Below, one piece after another: positions 52,038 through 61,850 of a stretch of DNA of 64,000 bases. Below the pieces are notes generated by a model. It had not been told where the DNA came from and did no database searches. It was given only the letters and a program-made list of their open reading frames with translations. Where the stretch lies: assembly GCA_950097015.1 (NCBI GenBank), contig CATNEN010000015.1, forward strand, positions 1,347,501-1,411,500. Reading direction: 5' to 3'. Every line of letters begins with the position of its first letter. Within the stretch, counting starts at the first letter, position 1. The DNA is from Macrostomum hystrix (Eukaryota; Platyhelminthes; Macrostomidae). The position numbers were made by a program, and so were the translations under genes.

Positions 52038-52250
52038 CGCAGGGTGCGTACAGCTGTTCAGTCCATGGGGGACGCCACACCCACCCTCAATAACCCCAGC
52101 TAATGCCGGTACCCGTTTACAACTGGGTGAGCTGAAGCAAGTAATGTACAGTTAAGTGTCTTACTAAAAGACAGAATTGTTCCAATGGAGTCAGGAATCG
52201 AACCACTGACCTTTAAATCGTAAGTCCGATGCTCTAACCAATGAGCTACA
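52038..52250 (-). mobile_element. SINE family A copy
   Basis: Reversed copy with body at left (CAGCTGTTCAGTCCATGGGG), inverted B box GGAATCGAACC and inverted A box GCTCTAACCAATGAGCTAC at the right end, so the tRNA-like head is complete. Confidence 0.85.
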
Positions 52251-52377
52251 ACAAATTATCTAAAATAGGTGAAAAAGAAGAAGCGGGACCAGCAGTTTCC
52301 ATTACACATTTGTCATCTGAGTCGGCCAAGCGGCGATTTTTTTCCAAAGCAGTCTTTTGCCTGTTTGCGACAAATAT

Positions 52378-54492
52378 GATTGGAGTGGGCTGGGGTTATG
52401 GAGGATGGGTGGGGTCAGTGTTCTGGAGTGGCTGGGGTTATGGAGGATGGGTGGGGTCAGTGTTCTGGAGTGGCTGGGGTTATGGAGGATGGGTGGGGTC
52501 AGTGTTCTGGAGTGGCTGGGGTTATGGAGGATGGGTGGGGTCAGTGTTCTGGAGTGGCTGGGGTTATGGAGGATGGGTGGGTGGGGTCAATGTTATGGAG
52601 TGGCTGGGGTTATGGAGGATGGGTGGGGTCAGTGTTCTGGAGTGGCTGGGGTTATGGAGGATGGGTGGGGTCAGTGTTCTGGAGTGGCTGGGGTTATGGA
52701 GGATGGGTGGGGTCAGTGTTCTGGAGTGGCTGGGGTTATGGAGGATGGGTGGGGTCAATGTTATGGAGTGGCTGGGGTTATGGAGGATGGGTGGGGTCAA
52801 TGTTATGGAGTGGCTGGGGTTATGGAGGATGGGTGGGGTCAGTGTTCTGGAGTGGCTGGGGTTATGGAGGATGGGTGGGGTCAATGTTATGGAGTGGCTG
52901 GGGTTATGGAGGATGGGTGGGGTCAGTGTTCTGGAGTGGCTGGGGTTATGGAGGATGGGTGGGGTCAGTGTTCTGGAGTGGCTGGGGTTATGGAGGATGG
53001 GTGGGTGGGGTCAATGTTATGGAGTGGCTGGGGTTATGGAGGATGGGTGGGGTCAGTGTTCTGGAGTGGCTGGGGTTATGGAGGATGGGTGGGTGGGTCA
53101 GTGTTCTGGAGTGGCTGGGGTTATGGAGGATGGGTGGGTGGGGTCAATGTTATGGAGTGGCTGGGGTTATGGAGGATGGGCGGGGTCAGTGTTCTGGAGT
53201 GGCTGGGGTTATGGAGGATGGGTGGGTGGGTCAGTGTTCTGGAGTGGCTGGGGTTATGGAGGATGGGTGGGGTCAGTGTTCTGGAGTGGCTGGGGTTATG
53301 GAGGATGGGTGGGTGGGTCAGTGTTCTGGAGTGGCTGGGGTTATGGAGGATGGGTGGGTGGGGTCAGTGTTCTGGAGTGGCTGGGGTTATGGAGGACGGG
53401 TGGGTGGGTCAGTGTTCTGGAGTGGGCTGGGGTTATGGAGGATGGGTGGGTGGGGTCAGTGTTCTGGAGTGGCTGGGGTTATGGAGGATGGGTGGGGTCA
53501 GTGTTCTGGAGTGGCTGGGGTTATGGAGGATGGGTGGGTGGGGTCAGTGTTCTGGAGTATGCTGGGGTTATGGAGGATGGGTGGGTGGGTCAGTGTTCTG
53601 GAGTGGGCTGGGGTTATGGAGGATGGGTGGGATTGGGTCAGTGTTCTGGAGTATGCTGGGGTTATGGAGGATGGGTGGGTGGGTCAGTGTTCTGGAGTGG
53701 GCTGGGGTTATGGAGGATGGGTGGGATTGGGTCAGTGTTCTGGAGTATGCTGGGGTTATGGAGGATGGGTGGGTGGGTCAGTGTTCTGGAGTAGCTGGGG
53801 TTATGGAGGACGGGTGGGTGGGGTCAGTGTTCTGGAGTGGGCTGGGGTTATGGAGGATGGGTGGGTGGGTCAGTGTTCTGGAGTAGCTGGGGTTATGGAG
53901 GACGGGTGGGTGGGTCAGTGTTCTGGAGTAGCTGGGGTTATGGAGGATGGGTGGGTGGGTCAGTGTTCTGGAGTGGGCTGGGGTTATGGAGGATGGGTGG
54001 GTGGGTCAGTGTTCTGGAGTAGCTGGGGTTATGGAGGACGGGTGGGTGGGGTCAGTGTTCTGGAGTGGCTGGGGTTATGGAGGACGGGTGGGTGGGTCAG
54101 TGTTCTGGAGTAGCTGGGGTTATGGAGGATGGGTGGGTGGGTCAGTGTTCTGGAGTGGCTGGGGTTATCGAGGATGGGTGGGTGGGTCAGTGTTCTGGAG
54201 TGGGCTGGGGTTATGGAGGATGGGTGGGTGGGGTCAGTGTTCTGGAGTGGGCTGGGGTTATGGAGGATGGGTGGTTGGGGTCAGTGTTCTGGAGTGGGCT
54301 GGGGTTATGGAGGACGGGTGAGTGGGTCAGTGTCCTGGAGTATGCTGGGGTTATGGAGGATGGGTGGTTGGGGTCAGTGTTCTGGAGTGGGCTGGGGTTA
54401 TGGAGGACGGGTGAGTGGGTCAGTGTCCTGGAGTATGCTGGGGTTATGGAGGATGGGTGGTTGGGGCCAGTGTCCTGGAGTGGGCTGTGGAT
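52378..54492. repeat. G-rich minisatellite, 42-50-bp units, about 2.1 kb
   Basis: Basic unit of 42 bases: GGCTGGGGTTATGGAGGATG, GGTGGGGTCAGTGTTCTGGAGT. Left units are 42 bases; to the right GGGT insertions and GAGTATGCTGG, GATTGGG and GGTTGGGG variants lengthen units to 45-50. Roughly 46 units. Runs of three or four G occur several times per unit on the plus strand only. All three forward frames are open for over 500 codons because the unit lacks stops; I do not treat them as genes. Confidence 0.95.
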
Positions 54493-55201
54493 ATATTGAC
54501 AGACTAATCAACGCGCTGCGGCAGAGGGCACCCACTTTACTACGCATTAGAAATACAACATGAGGCGGTTCAAAAACGAAAAAATGACGAAAAAAGTTAG
54601 ATTTTTCCTTGCCAGGCTCTCAATACCATATAGATTTGACTACACAAATGCGAGCTTGTTATGAAACTGGTAACCACTGGGAGTTAACTGCTTATTTAGT
54701 GCATGCCGTGTATTGCTCATATTCAGCTTTAGAGTACATGTTAAAATGACAAAAATAAGCGCAAGTCGCAGGTGCAGAACTGGAGCAGAAACAGAAGAAC
54801 AGCCAATTGCATCGACCCCAAGGCTTGTCAATTGTTTCAAAGTACATGGTACAAGCTAAGGGCGAGACAGATTTCAGGGTATGATTTAGCAAAAGAAACG
54901 CGCTGGAACCTGAAATGCTAAACAATAACGATTAGCACAACACTGAGGGCCACAATTGTGCTGCTGAGAAATATGAGACAGAGAGAACGCAGAGACAATG
55001 ACCTACTCGAATGAGTAAATATTTGAGAACAGTGGCAGGGATTATTACAATGTGACACAACAAAAACACTTGGGCGTAGGGCAAGCTGTTTGATGGGCCA
55101 GTCTATTAGTTAATTAATTAAAGAGGGCTTACACTGGTAGTTAAACAGCATGAAAAGATAATAGGAATAAAAATAGGCCCCGCTTGAGCAGCTCCGAGTA
55201 C
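54493..55201. other. Intergenic DNA between the minisatellite and ISWI
   Basis: Presumed 3' UTR and flank of ISWI on the minus strand. On that strand TCTTTAATTAATTAACTAAT near 55100 is AT-rich, but no definite polyadenylation signal was fixed. Confidence 0.45.
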
Positions 55202-58200
55202 TCAAGCCTTGCGCTTCTTAGCGGCTGGCTCATCGCTGCCATTGTTGGCGGCCGCAGCCGTGGAGCCCTTGGGCCGGCCGCGCCTGCCAGTGACCTCGTC
55301 GCCCATCTCCTTCTCGATGAGGGTGATAAGGGTGTTGCAGCGCCTCTGCAGCTCCATGGCTGTCCGCGACTTCAGGAACCAGTCGAAGCGGAACTGCGGC
55401 GTCTGGCGGACAGCGTGGCGCAGCAGCTCGTAGGCGTTCTCGGTGTCCAGGCCCAGCTTGTGCAGGTAGCAGATCAGGAAGCGGTCCTCTTCCTCCGTGA
55501 ACGCCTTGCCCTGACCAGGTAAGCGAGTTACTGTTATTGTTGTTTTGTTATAATTACTTATCATTACTAATAGTAACACTAGACCCGCAGCCAGCGAGGA
55601 GGCAATTCTGCCTCGCACAATTCTACCGTTCGCAGGCACACGCTCACACAGGTGCGTACATCTGCCCTGACTTTCTCATCGCCGGCCAGTGTACACTGTC
55701 ACTTTGCCCTGGAGGTTGGCCCTCAAGAGCATTAGGTGTACGACAAACCCCAAGCCTTCTCTCCGTGGCTGCGCCCCAAATGAATTCGCAGCGGAATCGA
55801 GCTCATGGACCTTGGTGCAAGAGGCAAACGCGTTAATCGCTCTGCCACTAAGCCCCATAGGTAAGCGAGTTAGATTGGCTTCAATTGTCCCTGCTGAAAA
55901 TAATTAACACACTTTTGAAATGATTGTACATGGATTAAAAACTTTGGGCATTTGGCATTGATTTAGTTCACCCAGCAGTTAATTGAGTACTAGGTAATTG
56001 AGGGTGGGTGTGGCGTTCCCACAGTCTACGAACTAACCAACCACGGGAGTGCTGTCGGGTGAACATCTGGCCCAATTAGGGCAAATGAAATCAGGTAATT
56101 AGTAAATTATTTAATAAATAATAAAATAATTTAGGTTGTTCATCTTTATAAATGTCTTTAATTTGCCTATGCAAATGGGAAGATTGATCAAGGAATTGCA
56201 GAGCTATGATAAAAATTCCAAGAAACTTTTGGGTCACCCCTCGTACAACGAAGCTTGGCGTGGCAGTATATTTTTCTTACTTTGTTAGTTCCATAGTGAA
56301 TCTTGAGCTGATGAAATGGAGCCCTGTAGCGGCCCATCTTGACGTCCAGGGACCGCTTGATGGCCTGCCGGCGAGCCAGCTTGGCCTCGCCACGCTGCAT
56401 CTGAGTCAGAATGCGCTCATTGTCCGTGAGCTCACCATGCCGGCGCCAGAACACCTGGGCGTATTCGCGCACCTCCTCTGGCGTCTTGCCCTCCACCTCG
56501 TGGCAGATCTTGTCCAGCTGGTCGCGGCCGTGCTTCTCGTTGGCCTTGACGAATTGTTGAAAGTCGCGACGACTCCAGTTGGCAAAGCCCTGCGGATCGG
56601 GCGGTTGGCGAACTTCCATGGAGGGTCACACGACACACGAGAGTAAGTTCCCAGGATTTAGGACTGGGTCAATTTATTCAATGTATTCCAGCTCCAGACG
56701 GGTTCATTGCACAGAAATGTTAGTGTGACCAGACAGATTAACAGTGTTATCTGTCTTTTTTTTTGTATCCCCTAAAATATTAAACCAATTGCTGGGCTCA
56801 ATTTTCCGCTCTATTCGACGAAAAAAATCGTAAAGGGCGAAAAAATTCGATTCAGATGTTGAACTTTCACGAAAATCGAGAAGTAGGCAGTGGGTATTCG
56901 GAATACCCCCGAGAGTCTTTCCCCAGGGTAAAAATGGCGTCGTCTTTCTACTGTTAAAGCGCGAACCTGCTCAAGCAGAGACTCCTTCTCGCGCTGCTCA
57001 GCATCGGTCAGGGGCTCGGCTTCGTCAATCTTGGCCTGCTGCTCATCGCGATCCGGCTCGCCAGGCGGCACCCGATAGTTGATGCTCTTCCTGCAACGGC
57101 GGCACATCATCTATTTTTAGTAACACGGTGAATCCCAGCTTCACAGAACCCAGGCTCCATCTCGCACTGAACTCACCGGAAAGCCAGCACCTCCTGCTCC
57201 AGCAGCTCGATAAGCCTGGACGGATAGAACTGGAAGTCCTGCACTATCGGCTGCTTGGGCGGCCTCGGCGCCTTGGGAGCCTTGGGCTCAGCCTGGCGCA
57301 GGGCTTCCTTGAAGTAGGCGTCAACTGCGTAGTTGGCCTTCCGCTCCCGCTTGGGCGGTTCGATCCAGTTGGCGGCAATGTTGGCCTGCCGGCCCCTGTA
57401 GTCCTCGCCCTCGAACATGTACGTACCAAACTGATCACCGTCAGCGTCCATGGTGAAGGAGCGGAGGTTGGACTCGCCCAGACCGGCCAGCTGCTTGTTC
57501 AGCTCGTCCGTCTTCAGCTGACTGCGCGCCAGGATCTGGTCGATGTCCTCGTCGGTGATCTCCGAGTCTTTAGAGCGGAAGATGTGCTGAGCTCCGTGCC
57601 GGATCATTGTCAGCACCTCGTCTTTGCCTAGCTGATTGGCCTTCTGGTCCACTAGGCGGCCCTGCTGGATGACCAGGCTGTCCAGGCGCAGCTTCATCTC
57701 GGCTCGCCAGATGATGCGCTCCTCGATGGTGTGCTCGGTGACGAAGCGGAACACCCGGACCTGCGAGCCAGAGGGCAGTTGCAGTGCTATTCGCATGAAA
57801 CTATCATCTCAACCAGAAACCCGTCTGTACGAATTTTCGCCAGATTGTTACCTGCTTCTTCTGCCCGATACGATGCGCGCGATCCATGGCCTGCAGATCC
57901 ACCTGCGGGTTCCAGTCGGAGTCGTACAGAATGACCACATCAGCCGTGGCCAGGTTGATGCCCAGGCCGCCAGCTCGGGTTGACAGGAGGAACAGGAACT
58001 TGTCCGAGTTGGGCGCGTTGAAGGCCTCGATGGACTCGTGCCGCTCCGAGTGCGGCGTCTGGCCGTCCAGGCGGCAGTAGCGCAGGCCCCTGTAGTAGCA
58101 GTAGTCCTCCAGGATGTCCAGCATGCGGGTCATCTGGCTGAAGATCAGCACCCGGGAGCCCTGATCGCGCAGCTTAGGCAGGAACTTGTCCAGCAGGACC

Positions 58201-61200
58201 ATCTTGCCGCAGTTGTTGATGATGTGTTCGTCGGTGGTGTAGGGCGGCCCAGGCTCAGCGCCGTCGAACAGGTAGGGGTGGTTGGCGCACTTCCTGAGCT
58301 GCATGAGGATGTTCAGCAGGCGAGTCTTCTCTGTCTTGCCGGCTCCGTTAACCACGTCGATGTCCTTCATGAGCAGGCGGGTGTACATCTCGCGCTGCAT
58401 GTGGCTGAGGCCAATGTAGATCTTTGTCTCCTTCTTAGGCAGCAGGGCCTTCTCTACGTCGGCTTTGACGCGGCGCAGCAGGAAAGGGCGAAGGATCTGG
58501 TGCAGGCGGCTGTGGGCGATTGTGTGATGGTCTATGTCTATGGACTGGTGCGACCCAAGTTGGTAGCCATTTTACAGCTAGTTTAACTGAAGCACTGGGG
58601 AATTGGGTGTCTGGCTTAAGGACAAAGTCGCTTTAAGGACAAGAAGGTTGTTGCTTCATGGTTAGAGCGTTGGACTCACGACTTGAAGGTCCGGGGTTCG
58701 ATTCTCAATCTCGACTTTACTGGAACAATTTGTGTCGTTTAGCAAGACACTTAATTCAAAATAGCTTCAGTTCACCCAGCTTTTAAATGGGTACCAGCAT
58801 TAGCTGGGATAATTGAAGGTGGGTGTGGCGTCCCCCCAGTCAGATGCGCCGTGCAATAGCTGCGGCTGTGCTGTCGGCTGCACATCTGGCCCAATTGGGG
58901 CAGGTGTAATCAATTATTATTAAATGCATTATCAAGGACAAAAAGCGCTTTCCATTAGAAACCTTAACTCCTCGGTTAGAAGTGTGAAGTTCTGAACCAC
59001 TGCCCCACTACACTGGGCAGACTCATTATTATGCAGAAATGCGACTTTTTACTCACCGAATGAGGTCCTGCTGCTGGTCCAGGGACTCCGGGTTGAACCA
59101 GGAGTCGAACTCCTCGCTATTGCTGAACACATCGGGCAGCAGGAAGTTGAGGAGGGCCCAGAGCTCGTGCAGGTTGTTCTGCAGCGGAGTGCCGGTCAGC
59201 AGCAGCCGGTTAGAGGACTTGAGCTCGCGAATAATTTCGGACAGCTTGCTCTTCTCATTCTTGATGCGGTGCGCCTCGTCGATGATGATATAGCGCCAGT
59301 TGAACTTCTTCAGCAGGGCCTTCTCGCGGATGATCATCTCGTAGGAGGTGACAAGAACGTCCCAGTCTCCAGGCAGGATGGTCTCCTTGATGAGGTTGTT
59401 GCGAGTCTCCTGGTCGCCAATTAGGCAGACGGATCGCAGCGTCGGCACCCAGCGCTCGATCTCCTTCATCCAGTTCTGCAGGGTGGACTTGGGCGCGATG
59501 ACCATGTGTGGGCCCGAGTGTTGCCTGTAGTGCTTCATGAAGCCAATCAGGGAGATGGTCTGCAGCGTCTTGCCCAGGCCCATCTCATCAGCCAGGATGC
59601 CGTTGATGCCGTTCTCGTACAGGGAGATCATCCAGTTCAGGCCGCGGATCTGGTAGTCGCGCATCTCGCCGTTCTTTACATACCAGGGGCTGGTGTCGAA
59701 GCGCGAGATCTCGCCCGGGTCGGCGCTCTCAGCGGCCGTCTGCGACAGCAGTTCATCGTCTTCCTCCTTCTCGGTGCGCCGATGCCGATGGTCGCCATCT
59801 TTGGACAGCTGGCGCATGAGACTGCTGCTGCTGCCAGCCTCAGCCAGCTTCAGCTTCAGCGGGCTGGTGACCTTGCGAGAGCGCGCCACGCCAGCCGCGG
59901 CTGTGCCGGTTTCAATGAAGTGGCTGAACAGCTCAGTCTGCTTGATGAGGTACTCGAAGCGCTTAGTCCTGTCATGCTCCAGCTTGTTTTCGAAGGCGGG
60001 GTCGCGATGGCCCGAGCCGGCATCTGGGGCGACGAATTTTTGCCTGGGCTTACCATCAGCACTGGGAGTCCACTGGCCAGGGTGGGAGAATAGGGGATAA
60101 GGCCATAACTTTGCTTACTATGCAGACGATAAATAATTGGCTTTTGAACCTCTACACCTTAATATACAGCATATTGGTGGTTAAGATCTTTAAAAGAAAA
60201 TATTAGCATAAAAATTTCTTAAGGGATATGTGTAAACCATTTAAATTGGGAAAACTCATGATAAGCAACTAGATAGTGGAAACTTAATGCACCTTTCCAG
60301 AACTGTAACTTATCTGTTACTCTAGACAGAACTATAGCATCTATATCTTCAAAGATATACTGGTATATAATTAGAAAAAAAGAAATGGCTACATCCTGAA
60401 GCTATAGAACCTGAATTAAAATATAGCTATGGAGATTTAGGCAGCACTCATCCTCACTGTCCCATGCAAAAAATTCTGAAATAAGCCTCATGGTAACATT
60501 CCATCAGTCATCATTTGCTACTTTATGCGAATGCTACAGTGATAATAGCTGCTGACCCCAAAACTAGATTGTATAGACTGGTAATTTAAACACATTATAC
60601 CATAAATTTTATAAGTCAGTTGTGAGAGTTAAATTATAAAGCAGTGATAATTTCAAATAACGCACAACTTAAATCTCACATTAAAACTGCTTTCGAAAGT
60701 TAATTTTCCTTATTATCTCTGTTTAAGTAAAAAAACTTATAAACTGAAAACTGAAAATATAAACTGAATCACAGATACAATGCAAAAAAAGTTTTTTTTT
60801 CAATGCGTTAGTCTGAGTCTGAATACAATCCATTTTGGTTTTGGTAAAAACTGCTTGGGCATATTAATAGGCCAAATGAGTAATAACTTATTGCTATCCA
60901 AGTTAGCAAAAAACTGTTTTCTTAGGCTATAATATTTTACACACAAATTACATTTTACAGTCTTGTGCACTGTGTTTTCTCTTCTGTCTATCAGAATTAA
61001 AACTTAAATGTATATACAAATATGCATACTTAGGATACATTTGGGCTTACTAATTACTCTCAATTTTGAGCTACAAATTTTAACTAATAAATGTCAATAG
61101 AATGATTTTTAAGGAAGTGTTAAAGCAATGATGGTCAAGCATTATGCAGGATGATTGTCAATATTGAACTCTAACTGGTCAGGTACAAATCCAGGTACAG

Positions 61201-61850
61201 AGCTTCCTATACCAGTCTAATACCACTCTAGTGTAATGCAGCAGGCAGTTAACATGTTGAGAAATTTTTAATTCAACATATTCTATGGTCACCCTTGTTT
61301 CTTGGTTGACTTTAGCTTTTTGTACCTTATATTATAAAGGAAACAGTGATTTTGTGAATTTTATACAAAGTACTAACACTAATTCATTTAAGGAAGTTTG
61401 TTTCTGCCCCTCTCCACTTTGGTTCCTGTATTGGCAAGTGTATTAGATTAGAATAGGAGACATTAAGTTTTGTTATTTGCCATTTGTCATGTGCTGATTC
61501 CTTAGCTGAATCCTGGTTCATGGTCTTGTTTTTTTTAATTCAGCATATCATAATCTATTGGATAGAAACAAACATAACTTGTATGACAATTTTTGAACTA
61601 ATTATGATAAGTGCTAAAATTAAAAATTTATTTTTTACTATGTTCAAAATCAAAATTTGGAAAAGCAAAATCTACTTAGGATCGATCTTCAGTCAAATAT
61701 AAAGTAAAATTCAACATAAGGCAACAATAGGCCTAAGGCTTAAACAATAATACTATTTTCATTTAAATACATTTTATCCTTAGGCCTACAAATAGATAAT
61801 GAAAGGCCATTTAAAAAGCAATTCTCGTCACTCACCTCATCATCCGACAT
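55202..61850 (-). CDS. ISWI: ISWI chromatin-remodelling ATPase (SMARCA1/SMARCA5 ortholog), seven exons
   Basis: Exons: 61850-61836 (MSDDE only), 60072-59057, 58509-57852, 57760-57177, 57090-56967, 56589-56281, 55510-55202. Every junction is in phase, giving 1004 residues plus stop, close to the known length of about 1030-1050. N-terminal region: [16 protein letters not shown]. Helicase lobe 1: ADEMGLGKT (167-174), DEAH (270-273), [14 protein letters not shown]. Lobe 2: [47 protein letters not shown]. Then [13 protein letters not shown] (HAND), [13 protein letters not shown] (SANT, from about 800), [20 protein letters not shown] to [20 protein letters not shown] (SLIDE, 903-970), and a basic tail. 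ISWI uses ATP to slide and space nucleosomes in complexes such as ACF, CHRAC and NURF. No break seen. Two introns carry SINEs. Confidence 0.97.
55555..55860 (-). mobile_element. tRNA-derived SINE, family B, copy 2 (in the last ISWI intron)
   Basis: Reversed, it begins GGGGCTTAGTGGCAGAGCG (A box) and carries GAGCTCGATTCC (B box), GAGAGAAGGCTTGGGG, GCCAACCTCCAGGGCAAAGT and CTCGCTGGCTGCGGGTCTAG. Same family as 6614-6933. Sense orientation relative to ISWI. Confidence 0.85.
55962..56130 (+). mobile_element. SINE family A copy, 5'-truncated (in the last ISWI intron)
   Basis: Body blocks TAGTTCACCCAGCAGTTAAT, GGTGGGTGTGGCGTTCCCAC and ACATCTGGCCCAATTAGGGC, with an AT tail; no head. Antisense to ISWI. 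Confidence 0.8.
58645..58925 (+). mobile_element. SINE family A, full-length reference copy (ISWI intron 2)
   Basis: Best copy of the family. A box TGGTTAGAGCGTTGG (58659-58673), B box GGTTCGATTC (58695-58704), a body (TTTAGCAAGACACTTAATTC, GGTGGGTGTGGCGTCCCCCC, CTGTCGGCTGCACATCTGGC) and a tail AATTATTATTAAA. The head is clearly tRNA-like but lacks a foldable acceptor stem, so it is not a tRNA gene. Antisense to ISWI. Confidence 0.9.
60073..61835 (-). other. Intron 1 of ISWI (1.8 kb)
   Basis: Begins GTGAGTGACG after the five-codon first exon and ends CACCCTGGCCAG. AT-rich, with TAGGCCTA-type motifs near 61729 and 61782. No gene inside. Confidence 0.8.

Noticed and set aside
52195-52250. tRNA gene (A and B boxes present)
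   Set aside because: This is the head of a SINE A copy. The acceptor stem does not pair and the body continues into the SINE; the same holds for 6614, 43785, 45700, 55820 and 58650.
52378-54492. Interstitial telomere, because units contain GGGGTTA
   Set aside because: The motif occurs once per 42-50 bases, not in tandem, so it is not telomeric repeat.
52241-54563. Open frames of 500-577 codons in three forward frames
   Set aside because: They are the translation of the G-rich minisatellite, which has no stops in its unit; no start context, splice support or family similarity.
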